A stretch of 64,000 nt of DNA. Origin: Streptomyces celluloflavus. Its GTDB lineage: Bacteria; Actinomycetota; Actinomycetes; Streptomycetales; Streptomycetaceae. This document shows, piece by piece, positions 33,853 to 42,948 of the stretch. Made by a program: the position numbers and the translations under genes. Below the pieces are notes generated by a model that did no database searches, had not been told where the DNA came from, and worked only from the letters and a program-made list of their open reading frames with translations. The stretch lies in contig JOEL01000014.1 of NCBI GenBank assembly GCA_000720995.1, positions 62,001 through 126,000 of the forward strand. Direction: 5' to 3'. The stretch's first letter is position 1; the number at the start of each line of letters is the position of its first letter.

Positions 33853-34845
33853 CTACGTCAACGGCAGAAGCGCCAGTGCCTCATTCATGTTGTGCTCGGC
33901 GATCCCTCGCATGCTCGCCCGGTCGGGGAAGTCACCGTCGAGGAGACGCAGTGGACCGGCTACCAGCGACAGACGCATCGCGAGCATGTAGAGGTCGAGC
34001 CGCCGCGGATCGAGACCGGGCCGGGCCAGTGCGGTGTACCGCTCGCCGAAGCGGAGTTGGAGGAAGACGTGCTCCCACTCGACGTCGAAGTACATCAGAT
34101 CTTCGATGTCGATCAGGACGGGGTGGCCGTCCGCGTCGACCAGGACGTGGTCGGGTCCGAGTTCTCCGTGGATCAGTCCGTATTCCGTGCGCGGGCTCAC
34201 GCGATCGGCCAGTTCCCGCAGACGGTCGCGGAACGCGGCGTCGGCTCTCGCGATCCTGTCCTCGCGCCCCGCCGCCTCATCGAGGTCCCGCAGGGCGCGG
34301 TCGAGGACCCGTCGCTCGCACGGGACCTCGGACGCGGAACCGCCCCGGTCCAGCAGGTCCACCTTGCCGTAGTGCCGGGCCCGGTGCCGGTGCATCACCT
34401 CAAGCATCCGGGCGAGGTCACCCAGAGCACCCGCGGCACGCGCAGGGTCGGTTGCGAGGAGGGCTTCGAGCGTGCCGCCGGAGACATCCTCGACCACGGC
34501 GACGTCCGCCGGATAGCGGCGCCTGCTGTCATCCGCCAGGAGTACCCGTGGAACCCGTGCCCCGACGTCGTCCAAGCACCGCTGCGCGGCCAGGAACGGG
34601 ACCAGCCCGGAGGCGGGCGCGAACGGGTCAGCCGGATCGGCCTCTCGCGCGCCCGGCCAGAAGTTCTCAGCCGCCGCCCAGCTGTAGACGATCACGCTCG
34701 ACGTGTGGGTCCCCTCAAGGCGGACCCGGTAGACCCCCTTCTTGCTTCCCCCGCGCAACCGGTCCACCGCGACAACGCGGCATCCGGCTCCCAGTGCGTC
34801 ACGCACGAGCCCCGACAGGTCCTGGATGTCCGTGAATTGCCGCAT
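33853..34845 (-). CDS. Aminoglycoside phosphotransferase-like kinase
   Basis: 330 residues with a protein-kinase-like APH fold. The nucleotide loop GGSKKGVYRVRL is at about 31-42. The catalytic loop is LIHGELGPDHVLVD, in place of the usual HGDxxxxN, and the metal site is LIDIEDLMYFDVEWEH. The Asp of HGD is replaced by Glu and the Asn by His, so catalysis may differ from antibiotic kinases. The substrate is unknown and antibiotic resistance should not be assumed. Confidence 0.78.
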   Translation of the reverse strand: MRQFTDIQDLSGLVRDALGAGCRVVAVDRLRGGSKKGVYRVRLEGTHTSSVIVYSWAAAENFWPGAREADPADPFAPASGLVPFLAAQRCLDDVGARVPRVLLADDSRRRYPADVAVVEDVSGGTLEALLATDPARAAGALGDLARMLEVMHRHRARHYGKVDLLDRGGSASEVPCERRVLDRALRDLDEAAGREDRIARADAAFRDRLRELADRVSPRTEYGLIHGELGPDHVLVDADGHPVLIDIEDLMYFDVEWEHVFLQLRFGERYTALARPGLDPRRLDLYMLAMRLSLVAGPLRLLDGDFPDRASMRGIAEHNMNEALALLPLT

Positions 34846-34898
34846 CCGCAGAACCTACTGAAGACGGCGCGCGCACATGCCATGGGATACCTCCTCCG

Positions 34899-35129
34899 CT
34901 ACGTATCATCGCCGCCCCTGCCCCCACTCTCGTCGAGCAGGCCCAGAGCCGAGCAGAGGGAGACGGAGAGGGTCATCCATACGACGAACGCCCCGCCGCC
35001 GTAGAGCACCGCGCGGGGCACGCTGCCGTCCGCTGCCCACGACAGCACACCGGCGATGACGGCGACCAGCAGGGAGAGGGTGATTGCCAGGGCGACGAGC
35101 AAGATCCGCGTCGAAAGTCCGGAGCGCAC
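34899..35129 (-). CDS. Small two-helix membrane protein
   Basis: 76 residues from GTG 35129, which has AGAAGG 9 nt upstream (ATG 35138 is too close to that site). Two hydrophobic segments: RILLVALAITLSLLVAVIAG and AVLYGGGAFVVWMTLSVSL. The C-terminus is charged and glycine-rich. No family recognised. Confidence 0.6.
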   Translation of the reverse strand: MRSGLSTRILLVALAITLSLLVAVIAGVLSWAADGSVPRAVLYGGGAFVVWMTLSVSLCSALGLLDESGGRGGDDT

Positions 35130-35170
35130 GGCCGGCATCCTTCTGTGAAGGGTGGCCGCTCCGAGACACG

Positions 35171-35211
35171 CGTCTCAGCCCGACCACCGCAAACGGTGGT
35201 TGGCTGAGACG
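35171..35211. other. Long interrupted hairpin in a gene-free stretch
   Basis: CGTCTCAGCC (35171-35180) pairs with GGCTGAGACG (35202-35211), and ACCACCG with CGGTGGT, around a CAAA loop: 17 bp in two segments. It lies 42 bp upstream of the small membrane gene. A related odd palindrome GAGACGGTCTC is at 35340-35350. The rest of 35130-35579 shows no gene. Confidence 0.5.
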
Positions 35212-35579
35212 GTGTGGTCCCGGGATGTCTCCGCACCGTGGCAGGTCCGGACACCCCCGGGGCAACGCCCTCAATCAGTCCTCGGATGGTAGGGGACTCC
35301 GGCGGATCACACCAGAAGACGGCTCGTTCGCCGTAGGCCGAGACGGTCTCAGCGGTGATCAACTGCCCTCCGCCGCCCGCCGTCTGGCCTCCGCCCTCCG
35401 ATGCACCGCACCGCACACCACGGAACCGCCGCACGGCCGAACGACGCCACCCCGACGACACGCCCCCGCGCCCCTCCCGCGAGCTGACCGACGCCCCTCC
35501 CCGCGTCCTAACCTGAGGGCCGGGCCGTTCTGCTGAGGCCCTGGCCACCCTCGCGACCGCACACGGAGGAGACGACACC

Positions 35580-36257
35580 ATGGCCCGACCCGCCGATGCT
35601 CCGAGCCCGACCGCGACCGCCGTCCTCGACGACGCCGTACGCGCCCTCGCCCCGGACGCCGACGCCAACCGGCTCGTCCCGCGGATCGCGGCGGGCGAGG
35701 CGCCGCGCGACGTGTTCACCACCTTCGCCCTGGAACAGCAACAGGTGATCGCGTCCGACCGCATCAGCTTTCAGCACCTGGCGCGCCGGGCCGATGGCGA
35801 CCCGCCCGTGGCCGACTTCTTCGACCTGCTCGCCAGGGGCGAGGCGCTGGCCCTGGAGCAGCTGGCCGGCCTGGCGGACTCCTGCGGGCTGACCGAGCGG
35901 GACCGCGCCGCCTACCGGCCGCGGCCCGGCTGCCAGGCGTACCCCTCGTACGTGGCGCGCCTCGCGCTCGGCGCCGAACCAGCCGATGTGGTGATCGCCC
36001 TCACCGCCAACTTCGCCGCCTGGGGCGGCTACTGCGCCACCGTGGCCCGCGCGACGCACGACCACTACGCCTTCCCGGACACCGCCCGCGCCTTCTTCAC
36101 GTTCTTCGCGGAACCGGCGCCGGACCTTGCGGACCAGGCCCGCGCCGCCGTCCAGCACGGCCTCGACACGGGCCAGTCGCGGCCTGCCGCGGCGCACCGC
36201 TACGGCCGCCTGCTGCAGGCGTACGAGGAGATGTTCTGGGACTCCCTCACGGACTGA
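35580..36257 (+). CDS. TenA/heme-oxygenase-fold family protein
   Basis: 225 residues, all-helical TenA/THI-4/PQQC-like fold: TTFALEQQQVIASDRISFQH, FFDLLARGEALALEQL, CQAYPSYVARLALGA and the C-terminal YEEMFWDSL. TenA proper hydrolyses pyrimidines in thiamine salvage. The active-site cysteine context is not clearly conserved here and no thiamine genes are near, so the role is uncertain. GGAGGAGAC precedes the ATG. It is followed after 80 bp by the phosphatase-GrpB fusion, perhaps in one transcript. Confidence 0.75.
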   Translation: MARPADAPSPTATAVLDDAVRALAPDADANRLVPRIAAGEAPRDVFTTFALEQQQVIASDRISFQHLARRADGDPPVADFFDLLARGEALALEQLAGLADSCGLTERDRAAYRPRPGCQAYPSYVARLALGAEPADVVIALTANFAAWGGYCATVARATHDHYAFPDTARAFFTFFAEPAPDLADQARAAVQHGLDTGQSRPAAAHRYGRLLQAYEEMFWDSLTD

Positions 36258-36337
36258 GCGGGTGTACGGAGCGCTCGGCGCGGTCGACGGCGCGGGCCCG
36301 GGAACTCGCCTTCGCCGACAACCCCGAGACCGAACCC

Positions 36338-37798
36338 ATGACCACATCCGATACCTCCGCCACCCCTCCCCCATCCCCCGCACCTCTCTCTTCCGGCCCC
36401 TCCCATTCCCCCAGCCCCGCCGGCTCCACCACCCCGCCCGCCGACCGGAAGGTGTTCGACTTCGCCGTGCGGCTGGCCGCCGCGGCCGGCCGCAGGGCCG
36501 CCGCGGGCTTCTTCGCCGAGGCCGGCCGGAACGCCGCCCGCAAGACGGACGGCACCGAGGTGACCGAGGTCGACACGGATGTCGAGGCATTCGTCCGCGG
36601 TGAGCTGGCCGCGGCGTTTCCGGCGGACGCCGTCCACGGCGAGGAGGGCGGGCCGCGCCCGGGAATGTCCGGCCGCCGCTGGATCATCGACCCCCTCAAC
36701 GGCACGAAGCAGTTCACCGAGGGCGACCCGTCCTTCGCCGTCTACCTCGCGTACGAGGACGAGTTCGGTCCGGCGGTCGGCGTGATCCATGTACCGGTGA
36801 GCCGCCGGACGGTGGCGGCCGGGCGCGGGCTCGGCTGCTGGCTGCTGCCCGGCGACGTACCGGACCCGGCGCACGGCCGACGGTTGCGGGTCGGCGAACG
36901 GGATGTGCTCACCGGCGCCAGGACCCGGATGCACAACCCCGCGGGCTGGCCGGAATCGCTGCTGACGGCGCTGCACCGGCGGGTGTTCCTGACGCCGTCC
37001 GGGGGCGGGGTCGTCGATGTGATCACCGGGCGCGCCGATGCCTGGGTGATCGCGGGGCCCGCGATGGGTTACGAGGACTGTGCGCCGCTGCCGGTGATCG
37101 TGGCGGAGGCGGGCGGCCGGGTGACCGATCTCGCGGGGGCGCCGGTGCTGGCGGGCGACGGGTCCGTGCTGATCACCAACGGGCTGCTGCACGATGCCTT
37201 TCTGGAGTTGGTGGCCGAGTCGGGCGGCCATGCGATGCGGGCCGTGGTGGTCGACGCGCATCCGGGGTGGGCGGCCGAAGGACGCTGCCTGACGACGGAG
37301 TTGGGGGCGCTGCTCGGACCGTCGGCGCTGCGGCTGGAGCACATCGGGAGTACGGCGGTACCGGGCCTGGACGCGAAACCGGTCTTCGATCTCCAGGTCG
37401 GCGTGGCGGATCTGCCGGAGGCCGCGCGGGCCTTCGACGCACCGCTGTCGGGCGCCGGATTCACCCGCTCACCGTACGAGCACGATCACGTCCCGGCGGG
37501 CCGTACGGACGATCCGGAGCGCTGGACCAAGCGGCTGTGGCTGCGACGCGGCGGGCCCGGTCCGGACGTCAACCTGCATGTCCGCCGGGTGGGGTCGCCC
37601 AACGAGCGGCTGGCGCTGCTGTTCCGCGACTGGTTCCGGGCGCATCCGGAGGCGGTACCGGCGTACGCCCGGTTCAAGCGGGAACTGGCGCACCGGGTCC
37701 CCGATATCGACGCGTACAGCGATATCAAGAACCCGGTGGTGGACCTGGTCATCGAGGTCGCCGAGGCGTGGGCTTCGGCGACCGGCTGGCGGCTTTGA
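36338..37798 (+). CDS. Inositol monophosphatase-family protein fused to a GrpB domain
   Basis: 486 residues in one open frame. A Ser/Pro-rich lead (1-36) is followed by an inositol-monophosphatase/HisN-type domain at about 38-295: GEEGG at 101-105, DPLNGT at 118-123 and GYEDCAPLPVIVAEAGG. The second Asp of the usual DPLDGT metal motif is Asn (N121), so metal binding may be altered. From residue ~300 a GrpB/DUF4269-like nucleotidyltransferase-superfamily domain follows: VVVDAHPGW, LRLEHIGSTAVPGLDAKPVF, then YARFKRELAHR. No ribosome site is clear, and the real start may be inside the Pro/Ser-rich lead. The combined substrate is unknown. Confidence 0.82.
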   Translation: MTTSDTSATPPPSPAPLSSGPSHSPSPAGSTTPPADRKVFDFAVRLAAAAGRRAAAGFFAEAGRNAARKTDGTEVTEVDTDVEAFVRGELAAAFPADAVHGEEGGPRPGMSGRRWIIDPLNGTKQFTEGDPSFAVYLAYEDEFGPAVGVIHVPVSRRTVAAGRGLGCWLLPGDVPDPAHGRRLRVGERDVLTGARTRMHNPAGWPESLLTALHRRVFLTPSGGGVVDVITGRADAWVIAGPAMGYEDCAPLPVIVAEAGGRVTDLAGAPVLAGDGSVLITNGLLHDAFLELVAESGGHAMRAVVVDAHPGWAAEGRCLTTELGALLGPSALRLEHIGSTAVPGLDAKPVFDLQVGVADLPEAARAFDAPLSGAGFTRSPYEHDHVPAGRTDDPERWTKRLWLRRGGPGPDVNLHVRRVGSPNERLALLFRDWFRAHPEAVPAYARFKRELAHRVPDIDAYSDIKNPVVDLVIEVAEAWASATGWRL

Positions 37799-37823
37799 CG
37801 GTCTTGGCGTCCCTGACGGCTGG

Positions 37824-39167
37824 TCAGTGGCCGGGGGGCCGCTCCAGGAGGCGGCCGGTGGGCTCGGTCAGGGTGGTGCCGTCGTTGATCCGGTGGCCGC
37901 GCAGCCAGGTGGACCGTACGACGCCGTGCAGGGTCTTCCCGGCGTAGGCGGTGATCTTGTTGCGGTGGCGGAGCGCGGCCGGGTCGACGGTGAACGTCTC
38001 CTCGGGCGCCAGGACCGCGAAGTCGGCGTCCCGGCCGGGCTCGATGGCGCCCTTCTGGCCGAGGCCGACCAGCGCGGCGGGGGCGGTGGCCATCCAGCGG
38101 GCGACGTCCTCCAGGGTGTGGCCGCGCCGGCGGGCCGCGGTCCAGACGGCGGGCAGGCCGAGCTGGAGGGAGGAGATACCGCCCCAGGCCGTGCCGAAGT
38201 CGGCGGTCTTGAGGTCGGCGGTGGCGGGCGAGTGGTCGGAGACGACGCAGTCGATGGTGCCGTCCGCCAGGCCCTGCCAGAGCGCCTCCTGGTTGGCCGC
38301 CTCGCGTATCGGCGGACAGCATTTGAACTCCGTGGCACCGTCCGGGACTTCCTCGGCGGTCAGCGTCAGGAAGTGCGGGCAGGTCTCGACGCTGATCCGG
38401 ACCCCCGCCCGCTTGGCGGCGGCGATCAGCGGCAGCGCGTCACCGGAGGAGAGGTGCAGGACGTGCACGCGGGCCGCCAGCCGTTCGGCGAGCGCGATCA
38501 GCCCGGCGATGGCGTCGTTCTCACCGGCCCGCGGGCGGGAGGCGAGGAAGCCGGCGTAGTGCGGGCCGCTTGCCCGCGGGGCGCGCTCCAGGTGGCCGGG
38601 GTCCTCGGCGTGCACGATCAGCAGACCGTCGAAGCGGGCGATCTCGCCGAGGGCGGCGGCCAGCTGTTCCGGGGTGAGCTCGGGGAACTCGTCCACGCCG
38701 GAGGGCGAGAGGAAGCACTTGAAGCCGAAGACGCCCGCGTCGAAGAGCGGGCGCAGGTCCTCGACGTTGCCGGGGACGGCGCCGCCCCAGAAGCCGACGT
38801 CGATATGCGCCGCGCCGCGGGCGGCCGCGCGCTTGGTGTCGAGGTGGCCGACGGTGGTGGTGGGCGGGAGGCTGTTGAGCGGCATGTCCACGAGCGTGGT
38901 GATACCGCCGGCCGCGGCCGCGCCCGTCGCGCTCCGGAAGCCTTCCCACTCGGCGCGGCCCGGGTCGTTGACGTGTACGTGGGTGTCCACGAGGCCGGGC
39001 AGCAGGACGTCGTCACCGAAGTCCTCGACCCGCGCCCCGGCCGGGGGGCGGGCGTCGTACGGCAGCACCGCCGCGATCCTCCCGTCCCGGACGCTGACGG
39101 ACGCGGCACGCATCCCCTGCGGTGTGACGACGCGCGTGGCACGCAGCACCAGTTCGGCCTCGGACAC
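37824..39167 (-). CDS. allB: Allantoinase
   Basis: 447 residues, cyclic amidohydrolase family. Metal-binding HVH is in [10 protein letters not shown] at about 62-71. The lysine that is carbamylated in this family is in [10 protein letters not shown], later histidines are in VHAEDP and [10 protein letters not shown], and the aspartate is in [12 protein letters not shown], an allantoinase signature. It opens allantoin to allantoate in the cytoplasm. GTG 39167 has GAGGAGGGG upstream; a longer frame to 39308 crosses the promoter. It is divergent from the IclR regulator. Allantoicase, which usually accompanies it, is absent. Confidence 0.93.
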   Translation of the reverse strand: MSEAELVLRATRVVTPQGMRAASVSVRDGRIAAVLPYDARPPAGARVEDFGDDVLLPGLVDTHVHVNDPGRAEWEGFRSATGAAAAGGITTLVDMPLNSLPPTTTVGHLDTKRAAARGAAHIDVGFWGGAVPGNVEDLRPLFDAGVFGFKCFLSPSGVDEFPELTPEQLAAALGEIARFDGLLIVHAEDPGHLERAPRASGPHYAGFLASRPRAGENDAIAGLIALAERLAARVHVLHLSSGDALPLIAAAKRAGVRISVETCPHFLTLTAEEVPDGATEFKCCPPIREAANQEALWQGLADGTIDCVVSDHSPATADLKTADFGTAWGGISSLQLGLPAVWTAARRRGHTLEDVARWMATAPAALVGLGQKGAIEPGRDADFAVLAPEETFTVDPAALRHRNKITAYAGKTLHGVVRSTWLRGHRINDGTTLTEPTGRLLERPPGH

Positions 39168-39260
39168 CCGGCCCCTCCTCGCTCGCTCCAGGTCGGTACG
39201 CGCTGCACACGGGACGCCCTGTGCCGCACGCGATACCTCACACGGGCGCGCCGCACAGGA

Positions 39261-39277
39261 TTCAACAATCTGTTGAA
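39261..39277 (-). promoter_or_regulatory. Inverted repeat TTCAACA-ATC-TGTTGAA upstream of allB
   Basis: A perfect 7-bp inverted repeat 94-110 bp before the allB start, closely matched at the urate operon (56881-56895). The intergenic region 39168-39665 also holds TTCCACGGAA (39421-39430) and an imperfect TTTC-N7-AGAA (39442-39456), which resembles boxes before aceB and the isomerase gene. These are probable sites for the divergent IclR regulator or the HTH regulator at 56978. Confidence 0.6.
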
Positions 39278-39665
39278 CGAGTGTTCCCGGCGGGCATCGA
39301 CCCGTCAAGACCCGTCACCCGCCGTTGATTCGGCGGCCGGCCACCCACAGCCGACGGCCACCGAGCGCCGCGCACCGCACGCCAAAAGGCCGGGCACCCA
39401 CCCCGGCCCGACTTGGAGGATTCCACGGAATGGACAGTAGTTTTCGTGCAGCAGAACGTAGCTACCACCAATGGCACCCTCGACGGATCACGGCCGGTGA
39501 TCTCACCCCTCGGGACAAACAGGGCCTGACCGGCGGGAACGAGTGTGCGATCGGCCGCGTGTCGGCGGGAGGGGACCGGTAGGCTGCTCCGGTCGGGCCC
39601 GGCACCCGTACACCGGAGCCGAGACCGCCGAGACCCGACCTGACCCGCCCCGAAAGGAACGCGAC

Positions 39666-40469
39666 GTGCCGCCGTCCAGCGCCAGCACCTCCGCCGCCGA
39701 AGCCAAGCCCGCAGGCGCGAGCGGCGGTGTCCAGTCCCTTGAGCGCGCCTTCGACCTGCTGGAGCGGATGGCGGACGCCGGAGGCGAGGTGGGCCTGAGC
39801 GAGCTCGCCGGCAGCAGCGGACTGCCGCTCCCCACCATCCACCGCCTGATGCGGACCCTCGTCGCCTGCGGCTACGTCCGCCAGCAGCCCAACCGCCGGT
39901 ACGCGCTCGGCCCCCGCCTGATCCGGCTGGGCGAGAGCTCCTCGCGGCTGCTGGGCACCTGGGCCCGGCCGTTCCTGGCCCGGCTGGTCGAGGAGACCGG
40001 TGAGACCGCCAACATGGCGCTGCTCGACGGCGACGAGATCGTCTACGTCGCCCAGGTGCCGTCCCGGCATGCGGTGCGGATGTTCACCGAGGTCGGCCGG
40101 CGGGTGCTGCCGCACACCACCGGCGTCGGCAAGGCGCTGCTGGCCGGTCATCCGCCGGAGGAGGTCCGCGCGCTGCTCGCCCGTACGGGCATGCCGGCCG
40201 CGACCGACAAGACCATCACCGACCCGGACGTCTTCCTCGAAGAGCTCGCCGAGGTCCGCCGCCTCGGCTACGCGGTGGACGACAACGAGCAGGAGATCGG
40301 TGTCCGCTGCTTCGCGGTACCGGTGCCCGACTCCCCCACCTCGGCGGCGATCTCCATCTCGGGACCGACCGGGCGGGTGACGGAGGCATCGACGGGCAAG
40401 GTCGTACCGGTGCTCCAGGACGTCGCGGCGAAGCTGTCGGTGGCACTCGCCAACCAGACGCCCGCGTAG
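39666..40469 (+). CDS. allR: IclR-family regulator, AllR-like
   Basis: 267 residues. N-terminal winged helix at about 22-80 (ERAFDLLERMADAGGEVGLS quoted in part: VGLSELAGSSGLPLPTIHRL). The C-terminal IclR effector domain has VLPHTTGVGKALLAG and VDDNEQEIGVRCFAVPV. Streptomyces AllR represses allantoin and glyoxylate genes; assignment here rests on its position divergent from allantoinase and near malate synthase. GAAAGGAAC precedes GTG 39666. Confidence 0.82.
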   Translation: MPPSSASTSAAEAKPAGASGGVQSLERAFDLLERMADAGGEVGLSELAGSSGLPLPTIHRLMRTLVACGYVRQQPNRRYALGPRLIRLGESSSRLLGTWARPFLARLVEETGETANMALLDGDEIVYVAQVPSRHAVRMFTEVGRRVLPHTTGVGKALLAGHPPEEVRALLARTGMPAATDKTITDPDVFLEELAEVRRLGYAVDDNEQEIGVRCFAVPVPDSPTSAAISISGPTGRVTEASTGKVVPVLQDVAAKLSVALANQTPA

Positions 40470-40539
40470 GCGTCCGACGCGGGAGGGCGGCGCGGGGCAC
40501 GCACGGCCCCGGTCCGCTCTCCCGCAGTCCATCCTTCCG

Positions 40540-40675
40540 CGCGCACCGGCGCCTCCCACGCGTACGCGCCTCTCCCGCGCACCGGCGCCTTCACAGTCCA
40601 CGCGCCGTCGCCTTCACTGGCGGCACATCGGCACCTTCACCGTCCACGCAACCGGCGCCTTCACCGTCCGCGTGG
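40540..40675. repeat. Degenerate repeats of CACCGGCGCCTTCAC
   Basis: Four or five imperfect copies of CACCGGCGCCTTCAC(A/C)GTCCACGC-like units spaced about 30-40 bp apart between allR and the DUF5955 gene. No gene is apparent in them. Confidence 0.5.
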
Positions 40676-40978
40676 CGACCGGCCGAAGCGGTCGATGCTC
40701 GCGCGGACCTCGGTCAGCGCGGGCGACAGTGCGCTGACCGAGCCGACCGCACCGGCTATCAGCAGCAATGAGCGGCGCAGTCGGGGAACTTCGGGCACAC
40801 CCGCGCACACCATCGCATCCAGCGCGGCCAGCTCGTCCTCGGCGACCGCCCGGTCCGGTAACTCGCCGGGCAGCACGGCCAGTTGGCGGCGCATCCGGGA
40901 CACCGCCCCGCGTAGCTCCCTCACCCGCGGATCACGCTCACCCCCGGCCACTCGTCCCCGCCTCTCCCCATACACCAC
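40661..40978 (-). CDS. DUF5955-family protein
   Basis: 105 residues, predicted helical: VRELRGAVSRMRRQLAVLP, AVAEDELAALDAMVCAGVPE and RRSLLLIAGAVGSVSALSPA. This matches a short Streptomyces family of unknown function (DUF5955). It starts at GTG 40978. It converges on allR without an obvious functional link. Confidence 0.75.
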   Translation of the reverse strand: MVYGERRGRVAGGERDPRVRELRGAVSRMRRQLAVLPGELPDRAVAEDELAALDAMVCAGVPEVPRLRRSLLLIAGAVGSVSALSPALTEVRASIDRFGRSPRGR

Positions 40979-41560
40979 AACGGCGGCGCCCTCCCGGGCT
41001 GTTGACCCGTTTCACAATGTGGGACAGTTAACGCCACTCTCCGCTGATCGCGCCACACAGAGAGCGAAATCCGAGGCGCGGGCGGGCCACAGGTATCCGC
41101 TGACATCTGATCGGCGCGTCCGCTCTCCGCCCTCGCCCGTCACGATCGCGCCGGATCTCCGCATCGACGGCCGCGCAGGCGCTCGGAGCCGGATCGAGGC
41201 CACCGCCTCCCCGCACCCGCACACCCACGCATCCGCACGCCCGTACTCCCGCACCGGAGCCTGCCTGAGGACCGGTCACCTGGGCATCCCTCCACATCCG
41301 CCCCAACTCCTCTCCCTCTCCGGGCCTCGCGTTCAGTCCACTCCCAGTGCCGCGTTCAGTGCCGATTCCGGTTCCCACGAGGGGCGTTGGTCGCCTGTCC
41401 TGCGGCGCTTCCCCCGCACGGTCCGATCATGCGTCAGTACGTGCGTTCCCCCTGACACCCGTTGGCATGGGCAGGTGCGATCCGATGCGTACAGCGCGAC
41501 AGAATGGAGCATTCTCCCTTCCAGGGAAATATCCGGCATATCACTGGATCGGAGATTGCC
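40979..41560. other. Gene-free region, 582 bp
   Basis: A TTGACC element near 41002 is followed by TTCACAATGTGGGACAGTTAA, cited in part as CACAATGTGGGACAG, an AT-richer patch that could be a promoter on the + strand. The rest is low-complexity CCGCAC/CATCC-rich sequence. No supported frame. Confidence 0.3.
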
Positions 41561-41785
41561 ATGGAGCCCAGCACCGGGCCCGACACCGGCCCGAACCAAC
41601 GGCGCATCAGCGTCGTGCAGCTCATCTGCCACGCGTACGGCCTCTCCGACGTCTCGGAGATCACCGTGGAGCACATACACCGTTACGTCACCGAACGCCG
41701 CCTCGCCGAGACCGGCACACACCATGTCCGTGACCGATTGCGGCCGAGAATTCCGCGCCCCCGGGCGCCCGGCGACATGACCTGA
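41561..41785 (+). CDS. Small hypothetical protein
   Basis: 74 residues from ATG 41561, with GGAG six bases upstream. The core QRRISVVQLICHAYGLSDV then EITVEHIHRYVTERRLAET looks like a compact helical domain, and the tail is Arg/Pro-rich. No family recognised. It stops 47 bp before the MobA-like gene in the same direction. Confidence 0.55.
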   Translation: MEPSTGPDTGPNQRRISVVQLICHAYGLSDVSEITVEHIHRYVTERRLAETGTHHVRDRLRPRIPRPRAPGDMT

Positions 41786-41832
41786 CGCCGACGCGCGGGC
41801 GGAGCGGCACACTGTGGGGTAAGCAGTCCCCC

Positions 41833-42546
41833 ATGGCACCCAAGGCATCCATCACACCCACACCACGGTCGGCGCGAGCGGCGGGGGCGGCAGGAACGCC
41901 GGGGGCGACGGAACCCACCGGGGCGCGGGGGACGGCGGGGGCCGCGTGGCCCGAGGGGCGGGGGAAGGTCGCCGGGCTGCTGCTCGCCGCGGGCGGTGGC
42001 CGGCGGCTGGGCGGCCGGCCGAAGGCGCTGCTCGAACACCGGGGGCGGCCCTTGGTGGAGCACGCCGCACGGGTGTTGCGGGAGGGCGGCTGCGCACAGG
42101 TGCACATCGTGCTGGGCGCGGCCGCCGCGGCTGTACGCGAACAGGCCGAGCTCTCCGCGTACACCGTCTCCGAGAACCCCGACTGGGCGCAGGGCATGGG
42201 GTCCTCGCTGCGGGTGGGGCTGGCGGCGCTGACCAGGTCGGGGGCGGACGCGGTGGTGGTGGCGCTGGTGGACCAGCCCGGCATCGGCGCCGCGGCGGTG
42301 GCCCGGGTGGTGGCCGCGTACGAGGGCGGCGCCTCGCTGGTGGCCGCGACATACGGGGGCCGCCGCGGCCACCCGGTGCTGTTCGGCGCCGACCGGTGGG
42401 GGCGGATCGCCGCGAGCGCGGAGGGCGACCGCGGTGCGCGGGCCTATCTGCGGGAGCACGCGGCGGCGATCACGCTCGTCGAGTGCGGGGATGTGGCCGA
42501 GGCGTACGACATCGACACACCGGAGGACCTGCGCCGGCTGGAGTGA
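41833..42546 (+). CDS. MobA/MocA-like nucleotidyltransferase
   Basis: 237 residues. After an Ala/Pro-rich lead of about 45 residues comes the NTP-transferase signature LLLAAGGGRRLGGRPKALLE. The metal-binding Asp is in ALVDQPG and the specificity segment is GRRGHPVLFG. This is the molybdenum cofactor cytidylyltransferase (MocA) type, which loads the cofactor of xanthine dehydrogenase-class enzymes. That would fit purine catabolism, but no xanthine dehydrogenase is in the window. Confidence 0.82.
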   Translation: MAPKASITPTPRSARAAGAAGTPGATEPTGARGTAGAAWPEGRGKVAGLLLAAGGGRRLGGRPKALLEHRGRPLVEHAARVLREGGCAQVHIVLGAAAAAVREQAELSAYTVSENPDWAQGMGSSLRVGLAALTRSGADAVVVALVDQPGIGAAAVARVVAAYEGGASLVAATYGGRRGHPVLFGADRWGRIAASAEGDRGARAYLREHAAAITLVECGDVAEAYDIDTPEDLRRLE

Positions 42547-42794
42547 GGGCGCAGTACGGCGAGTGACGCCGGCGGAGGCGGGGGCGGGGACCGTTGCCGG
42601 GCGCCACCGGAACCGGCACAGAACCACGACCGGGCCGGAACCTCGCAGGCCCCGGACGACCCGCGCAGGCCCCGGACAATCGGCGCAGGGCCGGGGCAGC
42701 CGAACAAGGCCAGAGCCGGCACACCCACGCCGGCACCCGGCGCCATCCATCCGCCAATTCCGCCGACTCCGGGAATCTCGACATCAACAAACCA

Positions 42795-42823
42795 TTGAAG
42801 TTCCGCGATAAGGAAACTACTCT
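42795..42823 (+). promoter_or_regulatory. aceB promoter with operator in the spacer
   Basis: -35 TTGAAG (42795-42800), 17-bp spacer, -10 TACTCT (42818-42823). The spacer itself contains TTCC-GCGATAA-GGAA (42801-42815), which a bound regulator would occlude. The stretch 42547-42794 otherwise holds only GC-rich repeats of CGCAGGCCCCGGAC. Confidence 0.6.
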
Positions 42824-42948
42824 CCACAGGTCAGAAGCGTCTTGCACCCAGACGGCGCCCGCGACCGCACTCCGGAGCCGACGGCACCCCGTGCCGTGCG
42901 GGCGTCCCGGCGGCCGCCGGGCACCGCCGCCGAATGGAGTGACAGCTC

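Noticed and set aside
33853-34845. Antibiotic-resistance gene call for the phosphotransferase
   Set aside because: The family is broad and the catalytic loop is non-canonical; there is no evidence for an antibiotic substrate.
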